This document shows positions 9,859-18,296 of a stretch of 64,000 nt of DNA, piece by piece. The translations under genes and the position numbers were made by a program. Every line of letters starts with the position of its first letter. The first letter of the stretch is position 1. The stretch is from Acidobacteriota bacterium (lineage in GTDB: Bacteria; Acidobacteriota; Terriglobia; Terriglobales; SCQP01): NCBI GenBank assembly GCA_004299485.1, contig SCQP01000008.1, positions 228,761 through 292,760 on the forward strand, written 5' to 3'. Under the pieces are notes generated by a model. It ran no database searches, was not told the origin of the DNA, and was given only the letters and a program-made list of their open reading frames with translations.

Positions 9859-12327
9859 ATGAAGCGCCAGATCCGGACCCTTTACTGTTGTGCCTGGGTG
9901 CTCGCGCTGGCAGGCGGGGTGGGACTTGCCGGCCAGCAGAGCCAGGCGGCAACCGCGGCGCCCCCAGCGCCAGTGAGCGGCTTCAGTCTGCACCAGACCA
10001 CCGAGCTGGGCGGCCGCGACAGCCAGATCAGCGGCAATCTCAACAACTACGATACCTTCGAAAATCTGCAATCCGGCCTGCGGTTGTTCAACTTCAATCT
10101 GATGATGCAGGCGCTCGATCATAACGAACCGTTGCTTGACACCCTGAGCTTTGCCAATTCCGGCTACGGCGGCGACCCGAACGACGTCAGCCGGCTGCGG
10201 ATCAGCAAAGCGAAAGTCTACGACTTCCGGGCGGTTTTCCGGCGGGACGTGGATTTCTGGGATTACAATCTGCTCGCCAATCCGCTGAATCCGGCAAGCT
10301 CGAACCCGGCGGTCGCCATCGCCAGTTCGCCGCACTCGTTGGACCGGACGCGGATGATGCAGGGCTATGACCTGACGCTGTTTCCCGACTCGCGCGTGCG
10401 CTTCCGGCTCGGCTTTGGGCACAACGTGGATGAGGGGCCGGGCTTCACGACTGTCGAGGGCGGGACCGAACCGCTGTTGGCGGAGAACTTTCACTACACC
10501 ACCAACGACTACCGCATGGGCGTGGACTACCGGCTGACGCCCAAGACGACGCTGTCGTTTGATGAACTGCTGAGCTATTTCAAGCAGGACAACACCATCA
10601 CGGATCAGAGCTTCGGCTACGTGCTGACCAACGGTACGCCTGCGGATTTGGGAATTGTGTTCAATACCAAAGGGGGCAGTCCATGCGCGGCGCCGGTCGC
10701 GAACCCCGGCACCAACCCTCCAACGGCCAATCCCAACTGCAACGGCTACCTCGCCTACAGCCGCGTCGGACGGCCGCGGGGCTCGTTTCCGACCGAGCGC
10801 TTCAGCTTCCAGTCGAGCGACATTGCCCACCTCACCATGGACGGCTCCGCCAGCTACAGCAGCGACCGCAATAGCACGACCGATTACCTGGAAGCCATCA
10901 ACGGCTGGACCACGCGCACGCTGAGCCGCGGCAGCAATACCTCAGGGCCGGCCAACGCCGCGCGTGTGGCGGCGCGGGCCGACTGGTCGGGCGATTATCA
11001 GCTCAACGCCAAGCTGGACATCTTTGATGCCTTTCACTACGACAACTGGCGCGAGCCCTCGCTCTGGGACACGGCGCAAGTGAATCTGTTCGGAACGAAG
11101 CCGCCGGCGGCCGGGCAGACCGGCCTGTTGCTGCCGATTTCCCCGGTAAACCCGGGCAACTTTGCCAGCCTATGCCCGGCGCCATTCAACGGCCCGCAAT
11201 GCCCGCAGCACAATGCTTCCTCGCCGGCCGACGTGGTTTCGCAGTTTGTGTCGCAATTTCTGGCCCAGAAGCTGACGTCGGACGAACTGGAAATCCGCTA
11301 TCAGCTCAATCCGCGGTTGACGACCCGCATCGGTTACGCCTATACCGCCCGCACCATTGCCGATTACAGCGCCACGTTTGAGACCGGCGACATCTTCTTT
11401 CCCGGAGGTGCGACCGCCAGCGCCGCCAACCTTTTTCTTGCGGCGCGGGGCGACTGCGCCCTGGCAAGCGGCGTGCTGCCGGATGGCTGCAGCCAAAATG
11501 CGGACGGCTCGATTACGGAAGGTTCACCCTCCAATCCGCTGCCCGATGGGGGCAATGACAGCAGCCGCAACCTCTACCTGATTCACGAGCACGATCTGCT
11601 GCTGGGCGCCGATGCGCGGCCGGGCAACGACCTGCGGCTGTACTCGGACTTCCTGTTTGGCTACCGCGACAATGCCTTTACACGCATCAGCCCGCGGCAG
11701 GTGCAGGAGTACAAGGTGCGCGGCACCTACAGCCCCCGCTCCTGGCTGACGGTGAACGGCGCGGTCGATATCGCGCAAAACCGGGACAACGTGTACACCG
11801 TCAATCACCTCGAGCACGACCGCAACTACGGCGGCGGCATTACGCTGGCGCCCGGCGGCGACTTCTATTTTGATTTCGGCTACAACGAATTCAACGTCTA
11901 CACCCAGGCCGACATCTGCTTTGCTGCCAGCCCCACGGCCTTCACCACGCCCTGCCCTGTCGTGGGCGCTACCGGCCCGCTGGGGGCGCTGGCCTTTTAC
12001 TCCAACAAGGACCATTACACCTACAGCGACGTGATGTGGAAGCCGCAGAAGCGGGTGACTGCCTCGTTCGGCTACGCCGGCAGCATCGCGCGTGGGACCA
12101 CGCTGTTTTTGAATCCGCTGCAGCCGACCGGCCCGCTGGATTTCAACTACCTCCGCCCCTCGGCGCGCCTCAAAGTGGATTTGGCGCAGGGAATTGCCGG
12201 CATTTTTGCCTGGAACTACTATCAGTATCACGACGAAGGCATCGCCAATCCGGTGGGCCTGGCGCCGTTGCCGCTCCAGAATTTCAACGGCAGTAACTTC
12301 ACGTTATCGGTGCAGTATGCGTTTTAA
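9859..12327 (+). CDS. Large outer-membrane beta-barrel, MtrB/PioB-like partner of the decaheme cytochrome
   Basis: An 822 aa exported protein with a signal peptide (ending near GQQSQA), alternating amphipathic strands throughout (for example RVRFRLGFGHN, YRMGVDYRLTPKTTLSFDELL, RLTTRIGYAYTAR) and a terminal phenylalanine (SVQYAF), the hallmark of outer-membrane barrels. Its length and its place directly after a decaheme cytochrome match MtrB/PioB porins, which sheath such a cytochrome across the outer membrane. The N-terminal CXXC motif of Shewanella MtrB is not seen, and direct similarity to MtrB is weak by eye, so the assignment rests on architecture and context. AGGAG (9845-9849) supports the ATG start. 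A plain TonB receptor is less likely because no plug domain is visible. Confidence 0.8.
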   Translation: MKRQIRTLYCCAWVLALAGGVGLAGQQSQAATAAPPAPVSGFSLHQTTELGGRDSQISGNLNNYDTFENLQSGLRLFNFNLMMQALDHNEPLLDTLSFANSGYGGDPNDVSRLRISKAKVYDFRAVFRRDVDFWDYNLLANPLNPASSNPAVAIASSPHSLDRTRMMQGYDLTLFPDSRVRFRLGFGHNVDEGPGFTTVEGGTEPLLAENFHYTTNDYRMGVDYRLTPKTTLSFDELLSYFKQDNTITDQSFGYVLTNGTPADLGIVFNTKGGSPCAAPVANPGTNPPTANPNCNGYLAYSRVGRPRGSFPTERFSFQSSDIAHLTMDGSASYSSDRNSTTDYLEAINGWTTRTLSRGSNTSGPANAARVAARADWSGDYQLNAKLDIFDAFHYDNWREPSLWDTAQVNLFGTKPPAAGQTGLLLPISPVNPGNFASLCPAPFNGPQCPQHNASSPADVVSQFVSQFLAQKLTSDELEIRYQLNPRLTTRIGYAYTARTIADYSATFETGDIFFPGGATASAANLFLAARGDCALASGVLPDGCSQNADGSITEGSPSNPLPDGGNDSSRNLYLIHEHDLLLGADARPGNDLRLYSDFLFGYRDNAFTRISPRQVQEYKVRGTYSPRSWLTVNGAVDIAQNRDNVYTVNHLEHDRNYGGGITLAPGGDFYFDFGYNEFNVYTQADICFAASPTAFTTPCPVVGATGPLGALAFYSNKDHYTYSDVMWKPQKRVTASFGYAGSIARGTTLFLNPLQPTGPLDFNYLRPSARLKVDLAQGIAGIFAWNYYQYHDEGIANPVGLAPLPLQNFNGSNFTLSVQYAF

Positions 12328-12343
12328 ACAAGGAGAACCAACG

Positions 12344-12679
12344 ATGAAAGTCCGGATGCAGTGGACAGTATTGATGGCGTTGGCGGCAGCGGTCCTGCTG
12401 TTTCTGCCGGTGCGAGCCGGCGCGCAGAGCGCCCAGAGTCTGTTCAACTCGAAATGCGCCGTCTGCCATGGACCCGACGGCAGCGGCAGCGCCGTGGGCA
12501 AGAAGATGGGCATAGTTAACCTGCGCTCCGAGGAAGTGCAGAAGCAGACCGACGCCGAACTCATCCATGAGATCAGCAACGGTGTCGGCCATACCATGCC
12601 CTCCTACAAAGACAAGCTGAGCGAAGCGCAGATCAAGGAACTGGTGGGCTATCTGCGGACGCTGGTCAAAAAGAAGTAG
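12344..12679 (+). CDS. Small periplasmic monoheme cytochrome c
   Basis: A 111 aa class I-like cytochrome c with a signal peptide (ALAAAVLLFLPVRAGAQ), one CAVCH heme site near residue 37, and a candidate distal methionine in GHTMPSYK. The C-terminal helix (IKELVGYLRTLVKK) is typical. ATG 12344 follows AGGAG (12331-12335) by eight bases. It sits 16 bases after the barrel gene and 38 before the Rieske gene. It is a plausible soluble shuttle between the bc-type complex and the decaheme cytochrome (inference). Confidence 0.92.
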   Translation: MKVRMQWTVLMALAAAVLLFLPVRAGAQSAQSLFNSKCAVCHGPDGSGSAVGKKMGIVNLRSEEVQKQTDAELIHEISNGVGHTMPSYKDKLSEAQIKELVGYLRTLVKKK

Positions 12680-12717
12680 CCGGCCAGCGTCCATCGAAGT
12701 AAAGGGGGCACACGGTT

Positions 12718-13263
12718 ATGTCTGACTCGTCGGAACCCGCCGGAACGGGCGAGCCGCAACTGCCACGGCGGCGGTTTTTCACTGCTTTGCTGGGCATCGG
12801 CGTGGCGGGAGTCGGCGTTCTACTGTCGGTGCCCGTCGTCCGCATGGTGCTCTCGCCGGTCCTGGAGCGGGGTGGCGGCTTCGGATGGTCCGATCTCGGG
12901 CCGGTAAGCGATTACGAAAACCTCATCGCTCCGGCCACCAAGGCTATCCAGGTGACCCGCACCGACGGTTGGCGGCAGGCGGCGCTGCCGGAAACGGTCT
13001 ACGTAATCCGCGACAGCTCCGGCAAGCTGCAGGTTCTTTCCTCCATCTGTCCACACCTCGGCTGCGCCATCGGCTGGGAAAAGTCGCGCGACTACTTCTT
13101 CTGCCCCTGCCACAACAGCGTCTTCACGCCCCTCGGCAAGTATGTCTCGGGCGCGTCGCGCCGCGGCATGGACTCGCTGGAGACCTCGATCGAGGACGGC
13201 CGTCTGCGGGTGCGCTTTGCGCTCTTCCAGCCGCAATTGTCGCGCCGCGTGCCGATGGACTAA
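12718..13263 (+). CDS. Rieske [2Fe-2S] iron-sulfur protein of a cytochrome bc-type complex
   Basis: A 181 aa membrane-anchored Rieske subunit that passes electrons from quinol to cytochrome c. A Tat-like signal anchor (RRRFFTALLG, then GVAGVGVLLSVPVVRMVL) precedes the soluble domain. The cluster ligands are in CPHLGC (near residue 103) and CPCHNS (near residue 123), and the cysteines also form the usual disulfide. It is followed after 12 bases by the cytochrome b gene, so the two are one complex. A Rieske dioxygenase ferredoxin is excluded by the anchor and the neighbour. Confidence 0.93.
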   Translation: MSDSSEPAGTGEPQLPRRRFFTALLGIGVAGVGVLLSVPVVRMVLSPVLERGGGFGWSDLGPVSDYENLIAPATKAIQVTRTDGWRQAALPETVYVIRDSSGKLQVLSSICPHLGCAIGWEKSRDYFFCPCHNSVFTPLGKYVSGASRRGMDSLETSIEDGRLRVRFALFQPQLSRRVPMD

Positions 13264-13275
13264 CGGGGAACCGCC

Positions 13276-14736
13276 ATGCCTGCTTCGCCTCAACCCGCCA
13301 ATTCCCGTCCCGGCCTGCGCGCCTGGATCGATCAGCGCACCGGCCTCGATCAACTCCTGCGTGTTGCGCTGGACGAGCCGATCCCCGGAGGCGCACGCTT
13401 TGCCTACGTCTTCGGCTCCGGGCTGCTGTTCCTGTTCCTTTCGCAAGTCATCACTGGTCTCTGCCTGGCCCTCTACTACGTGCCTTCGGCGTCGAGCGCG
13501 CACAGCTCGGTCGCCTACATCAGCAAGCAGGTGGCGGCGGGCGAGTTCATCCGCAGCCTGCATGTCTACGGCGCCAGCGCCATGATTGTCGTCCTCGCGC
13601 TGCATCTCATCCAGACCACCTCCTACGGCGCCTACAAGCGCCGCCGCGAGCTGCTATGGCTATCCGGAGCGGTGCTGGCAGCGCTGGTTCTGGGCATGGC
13701 ATTTACCGGTTACCTTCTGCCCTGGGATGAGCGCGCCTATTTCGCCACCTCGGTGGGCACCAACATCATCGGCGAGTTGCCGTTCATTGGCAGCGCCCTG
13801 GAGCGGTTTGTCCGCGGCGGCGAAGTCCTGGGCACGATGACCTTGTCCCGCTTCTACTTCGCCCATGTGTTCCTGTTGCCCGGTCTGATTTTCGCCTTTA
13901 TCGGCGCCCATATCTTTCTTTTCCGGCGCGCCGGCGCCGCCGGGCCAATTCGTGCTCCCGAGGATGTCCGGCCGTTGCGCACCGAACCGTTCTATCCCCG
14001 CCAGGTCATCTACGACATGGCTTTTGCCGCGCTGGTGATTTGCGCGCTGGGCCTGCTGGCGCACTTCGCTCCGGCGCCACTCGGTGCCCGAGCCGACCCC
14101 TCCGATACGCAATTCCTTCCCCGCCCGGAGTGGTATTTCCTGCCTATGTTTGAGTGGCTCAAGGTCTGGCAGAACCACGCCACGCTGGGCATTGTGGTGA
14201 TTCCTCCCATCCTGATCGCCCTGTTTCTGCTCTTGCCCTTCCTGGATCGCCGGGCCGAACGCCGTCCCTGGCGCCGTCCGGTTGTGATGGGGGCGCTGGT
14301 CATCGTGGTTCTGGGGATGACCTACCTGGGGATGCTCAGCCATGTCCAGGACCAGAACTCGGCAATGGTGCGCACGCAACTGCACGCGCAGGACGAAGCC
14401 GAAGCCATGTACATGAAGGCGCCTTTCCAGCCGCAGCAGTTCGGGCTGCCACTGACCACTTCCGCGCCCGCAAACGAGGTTCCGGATCCCAAGGTTGTAG
14501 CGGGCCTCAAGCTGTACTCTTCCGACGGCTGCATCGCCTGCCACGGCGCCGATGGCGCCGGCACTCCCATTGCCGTGAGTCTGGCGAAGGTTGCGACTAC
14601 TGAGCTCGAGGCCACATTACGAGTGCATTTGCAACACTACACGCCGGCTATGACGTCGGGCGGCATGCCGCAGTACAATCTCAGCCCCGCAGATCTCGAC
14701 AGCCTGATCGCCTATATCAAAAGCTTGAAGCATTAG
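13276..14736 (+). CDS. Cytochrome b with C-terminal fused cytochrome c domain
   Basis: A 486 aa quinol-oxidising core subunit. The N-terminal half has the four-helix heme b bundle, with paired histidines in SLHVYGASAMIVVLALHL and FYFAHVFLLPGLIF/FIGAHIFLF. The Qo-site motif PEWY is present (RPEWYFLPMFEW), and further helices follow. The last 90 residues are a c-type domain with a single CIACH site and a possible methionine ligand in SGGMPQY. Rieske, cytochrome b and tethered cytochrome c together make a compact bc complex with no separate c1 gene. The stop codon overlaps the convergent downstream gene by four bases. Confidence 0.93.
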   Translation: MPASPQPANSRPGLRAWIDQRTGLDQLLRVALDEPIPGGARFAYVFGSGLLFLFLSQVITGLCLALYYVPSASSAHSSVAYISKQVAAGEFIRSLHVYGASAMIVVLALHLIQTTSYGAYKRRRELLWLSGAVLAALVLGMAFTGYLLPWDERAYFATSVGTNIIGELPFIGSALERFVRGGEVLGTMTLSRFYFAHVFLLPGLIFAFIGAHIFLFRRAGAAGPIRAPEDVRPLRTEPFYPRQVIYDMAFAALVICALGLLAHFAPAPLGARADPSDTQFLPRPEWYFLPMFEWLKVWQNHATLGIVVIPPILIALFLLLPFLDRRAERRPWRRPVVMGALVIVVLGMTYLGMLSHVQDQNSAMVRTQLHAQDEAEAMYMKAPFQPQQFGLPLTTSAPANEVPDPKVVAGLKLYSSDGCIACHGADGAGTPIAVSLAKVATTELEATLRVHLQHYTPAMTSGGMPQYNLSPADLDSLIAYIKSLKH

Positions 14737-15106
14737 TTCTGCAGCCGGCCTCCGCCAGACATGCCCGGCATGGTCATGCAGTTTTCCGGCTTGGTGAACA
14801 GAGACGCGGGCGGCGGCGCGAGACTGACATCTTTATATTCGATCGTCATCGGCCCGTGCGGCGTGGCCATTTCCACCCGCACCGGAAAGCCGTGCAGGTC
14901 GGTTGCCTCCCACACCTTCATCGTCGCCGGCTCGCCGTGAGTGTCACCGTAACCTGCTCGATCTTTACCGGATGGCCATCCACGGTGCCGGTGCCCAGGG
15001 GCGTGCGCTCAATCTTGCCCTGGAACCCGAACGGATTCGGGCCCTGCGCCGCCACACCAATTGCCAGCAGTAGACCCAATCCCACCACCCATCCGAATCG
15101 CTGCAT
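14733..15106 (-). pseudogene. Frameshifted secreted DUF4412-like protein
   Basis: Two minus-strand frames join into one plausible protein. The first begins at ATG 15106 (GGAGG just upstream on that strand) with a signal peptide (GWVVGLGLLLAIGVAAQ) and runs to ...GHPVKIEQVTVT. It then leaves frame and stops at 14918. The other frame resumes with GDTHGEPATMKVWEATDLHG and continues to 14733. The combined text reads as one small secreted domain ending in PENCMTMPGM. The shift lies near 14930-14945 and needs one base. Either it is a real inactivating mutation or a sequencing error. The family name is tentative. The gene is convergent with cytochrome b. Confidence 0.7.
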
Positions 15107-15175
15107 CGCGCCCTCCAGGTGCGGCATTCCGTTCCGCGGCTGCTTAGATGCAGGCGAAGCCGGTTCCGTTGCCCG

Positions 15176-18100
15176 CTACTCCCCCGCCGGCGCCGGTTGC
15201 AACGCAGGGCGGGGGTGGCCAAACAGCGCGCGGACGGAGGCTTGCAGGCGGTCCATGTAGAGGTAGACCACAGGAGTGGTGAAGAGGGTGAGCGATTGGG
15301 AGAGAATGAGGCCGCCGACGATGGTGATGCCCAGGGGCTGACGGAGCTCGGCGCCGGTGCCGCCCGCCACCGCCAGCGGCACGGCGCCCAGCATGGCCGC
15401 CATGGTGGTCATCATGATGGGGCGGAAGCGCAGCAGCGCGGCTTTATGGATGGCCTCGCGCGGCGCCAGGCCTTCGACGCGCTCGGCATGCAGAGCGAAG
15501 TCGATCATCATGATGGCGTTCTTCTTAACGATGCCGATCAGCAGGATGATGCCGATGAGCGCCATGAAGTTGAGGTCGCTGCGGAAGTAGAGCAGCGCCA
15601 GCAGCGCGCCCACGGCGGCGGAGGGCAGCGTCGACAGAATCGTGATGGGGTGGATGTAGCTCTCGTAAAGCATGCCCAGGACGATGTAGACGGCGGCCAG
15701 CGCAAAGGCGATCAGCAGCGGCTCGGAGCGGAGCGAAGACTGAAACGCCTGCGCGGTGCCCTGAAAGCCGCCGTGAACGTCGGAGGGCATGCCGATCTGG
15801 CTTTCCGCCTGGGTGATGGCGTTGACCGCATCGCCCAGCGCGACGCCTTGCGCCAGGTTGAACGAGAGCGTGATAGCAGGCAACTGACCCTGGTGGTTGA
15901 CCGACAGCGTCAGTTCGTCGGGTGCGTAATGGGCGAAGGCGCTCATGGGCACCAGGCCGCCACGCACCGAAGCGACGTAAATATCTTTCAGCCCGCCGGG
16001 ATTGTCCTGAAACTGCGGGTTGACGGAAAGCACCACGAAGTACTGATTAATGCCTTTATAAATGGTTGAGACTTCGCGCTGACCGAAGGCGTCGTTGAGC
16101 GTCGCGTCAATCGCCTGCATGGATACGCCGAGGCGGCTGGCGGCGTCGCGGTCAATGACCAGCGAGGCTTCGAGGCCGTGCGTTTGTTGATCGCTGTTGA
16201 CATCGCGCAGCTCGGGGAGCGAGCGCATGCGGTTCATCAACAGCGGCGCCCAATGGTCAAGGTCCGTGAGGTTGTCCGATTCCAGCGTGTACTGATACGC
16301 GGCGCTGCTGAAGCGGCCGCCAACGGAGACATCCTGCAATGACTTCAGGAACAATTGCGCCCCGGGCACGACGCCGGCCGCGCGCCGCAGCCGGGCGATC
16401 ACCTGATCGGCGCTGACCTTGCGCACGGCAATCGGCTTGAGCTGGATGTTGAGGCGGGCGGTGTTGGTGGCGCTGCCGCCGGTGTAGGCGGTCATGGTAT
16501 CAACCGCCGGGTCCTTACGCACGATAGCGACAAATTGGTCGAGCTTGGCGCGCATGGCGGCAAACGACAAATCCTGATCGCCGACGATGCTGCCATTCAG
16601 CCGGCCGGTATCCTGCTGTGGGAAAAAGCCCTTGGGGATGGTCCAGAACAGCCAGCCCGTAAGCGCAACCGTGGCCAGCAGGACCCCGAGTACCAATGCC
16701 TGATGGCGCAGCACCCATTGCAGGCCATGATCGTAGTCGCGCTTCATGGTCTCAAAGCCCGCCTCGAACCAGCGATAGAGGCGGCCGTGGCGCCCCGACT
16801 CATGCCGCAAAAAGCGCGAGCAAAGCATGGGCGTAGTGGTGAGCGAGATGATGAGCGAAAGCGCAATCGCCACGCTCAGCGTAACCGCAAACTCACGGAA
16901 CAGACGGCCGATGATGCCGCCCATCAGCAGGATAGGCGTGAAGACGGCGATGAGCGAGGTGCTCATGGAGAGCACGGTAAAGCCCATCTCGCGCGAGCCT
17001 AGCAGCGCTGCCGCCATGGGCTTCATGCCGGCTTCAATATGACGGGCGATGTTCTCGATCACTACGATGGCGTCATCGACCACGAAGCCAGTAGCGATGG
17101 TCAGCGCCATCAGCGAGAGATTGTCAATGCTGTAACCCAGCAGGTACATCACGCCGAATGTGCCCACCAGCGACAGCGGCACAGCGACGGAGGGGATGGC
17201 GGTGGAGCGCCAGTCACGCAAGAAGGCAAAGACCACCAGCACCACCAGCAGAATCGAAACCAGCAGCGTGCCTTCGACATCTTGAATCGAAGCGCGAATC
17301 GTGGGCGAGCGGTCCTGCGAGACAACCAGGTGCATGGTGGGCGGAATGGAGGCGCGCAGCTCGGGCAGCGCGGCCCGCACGCGGTCGACGGCTTCAAGAA
17401 TGTTCGCACCGGGCTGGCGGAAGACGGCGATGGTGATGGCGGGTTCGCCGTTGGCGCTGCCGGCATTGCGGTAATCGGAGGTGCCCTCATGCACGCGCGC
17501 GATGTCGCTCAGGCGCACGGCAGCGCCGTTGCGCCAGGCGACCAGCAGCGGGCCGTAGCGGTCTGACTCGAGCAACTGGTCATTGTTGTTGATCTCGGCG
17601 GCCTGCGTGCCGTTCTCAAAGCGCCCCTTGGGCAGGTTGGCGTTGGCGTTGTTGAGGACAGTGCGCACCTGCTCGAGGCTGATGCCGTAGCTGTTCAGCT
17701 TCTGCAGATCGACCTCCACGCGCACCGCGGGCTGGCCGCTGCCGTAGATGAACACCTGCCCCACGCCCTGCACCTGGGCAATTTTCTGCGCCACGATGGA
17801 ATCGGCGACGTCGTAGACATCGGCGAGTGGCACCGTTGTCGAGCTCATCGCCAGGTTCAGAATGGGCGCGTCGGCCGGGTTGCTCTTGCGCCAATGCGGG
17901 CGCGTGGGCATGTTCGCCGGCAACTGGCCGGAGGCGGCGTCGATAGCGGCCTGCACGTCGCGGCCGGCGGCGTTGATGTCGCGATTGAGACTGAACTGGA
18001 GCGTGACGAAGGTGGAACCGAGCGCGCTGGTCGAGGTCATCTCCGTCAGCCCGGCAATGCGGCCAAACTGGCGTTCGAGCGGGGTGGCGACCGCCGAGGC

Positions 18101-18292
18101 CATGGTCGCCGGACTGGCGCCCGGCAGTCCGGCGAAAACGGAGATGGTCGGAAAGTCGATTTCCGGCAGCGGCGCGACGGGCAGTTGCCGGTAGCCCACA
18201 ATGCCGGCCAGCAGTAGCGCGGCCGTCAGCAGCGAGGTCGCCACCGGGCGGCGGATGAAGGGAGCGGAGACGGATTTGACGCCGAAGTCCAT
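15176..18292 (-). CDS. RND efflux transporter, MdtC-like inner-membrane subunit
   Basis: A 1038 aa proton-driven RND pump of the hydrophobe/amphiphile efflux class, forming the inner-membrane part of a tripartite efflux system. An N-terminal transmembrane helix (SLLTAALLLAGIVGY) precedes PLPEIDFPTISV. The porter loops carry YGSGQPAVRVEVD, and the helix-4 aspartate pair for proton translocation lies in [16 protein letters not shown]. Further helix bundles follow (LVSILLVVLVVFAFLRDW). ATG 18292 is four bases after the stop of the upstream pump gene; a TTG start at 18325 would overlap it. Paired MdtB/MdtC-type pumps typically work as a heteromer. The substrate cannot be read from the sequence. 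Confidence 0.93.
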   Translation of the reverse strand: MDFGVKSVSAPFIRRPVATSLLTAALLLAGIVGYRQLPVAPLPEIDFPTISVFAGLPGASPATMASAVATPLERQFGRIAGLTEMTSTSALGSTFVTLQFSLNRDINAAGRDVQAAIDAASGQLPANMPTRPHWRKSNPADAPILNLAMSSTTVPLADVYDVADSIVAQKIAQVQGVGQVFIYGSGQPAVRVEVDLQKLNSYGISLEQVRTVLNNANANLPKGRFENGTQAAEINNNDQLLESDRYGPLLVAWRNGAAVRLSDIARVHEGTSDYRNAGSANGEPAITIAVFRQPGANILEAVDRVRAALPELRASIPPTMHLVVSQDRSPTIRASIQDVEGTLLVSILLVVLVVFAFLRDWRSTAIPSVAVPLSLVGTFGVMYLLGYSIDNLSLMALTIATGFVVDDAIVVIENIARHIEAGMKPMAAALLGSREMGFTVLSMSTSLIAVFTPILLMGGIIGRLFREFAVTLSVAIALSLIISLTTTPMLCSRFLRHESGRHGRLYRWFEAGFETMKRDYDHGLQWVLRHQALVLGVLLATVALTGWLFWTIPKGFFPQQDTGRLNGSIVGDQDLSFAAMRAKLDQFVAIVRKDPAVDTMTAYTGGSATNTARLNIQLKPIAVRKVSADQVIARLRRAAGVVPGAQLFLKSLQDVSVGGRFSSAAYQYTLESDNLTDLDHWAPLLMNRMRSLPELRDVNSDQQTHGLEASLVIDRDAASRLGVSMQAIDATLNDAFGQREVSTIYKGINQYFVVLSVNPQFQDNPGGLKDIYVASVRGGLVPMSAFAHYAPDELTLSVNHQGQLPAITLSFNLAQGVALGDAVNAITQAESQIGMPSDVHGGFQGTAQAFQSSLRSEPLLIAFALAAVYIVLGMLYESYIHPITILSTLPSAAVGALLALLYFRSDLNFMALIGIILLIGIVKKNAIMMIDFALHAERVEGLAPREAIHKAALLRFRPIMMTTMAAMLGAVPLAVAGGTGAELRQPLGITIVGGLILSQSLTLFTTPVVYLYMDRLQASVRALFGHPRPALQPAPAGE

Positions 18293-18296
18293 GGCT

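Noticed and set aside
15119..16069. Long plus-strand open frame over the RND pump gene
   Set aside because: It mirrors the GC-rich codon pattern of the minus-strand pump gene, is rich in Arg/Gln/His, and has no family features.
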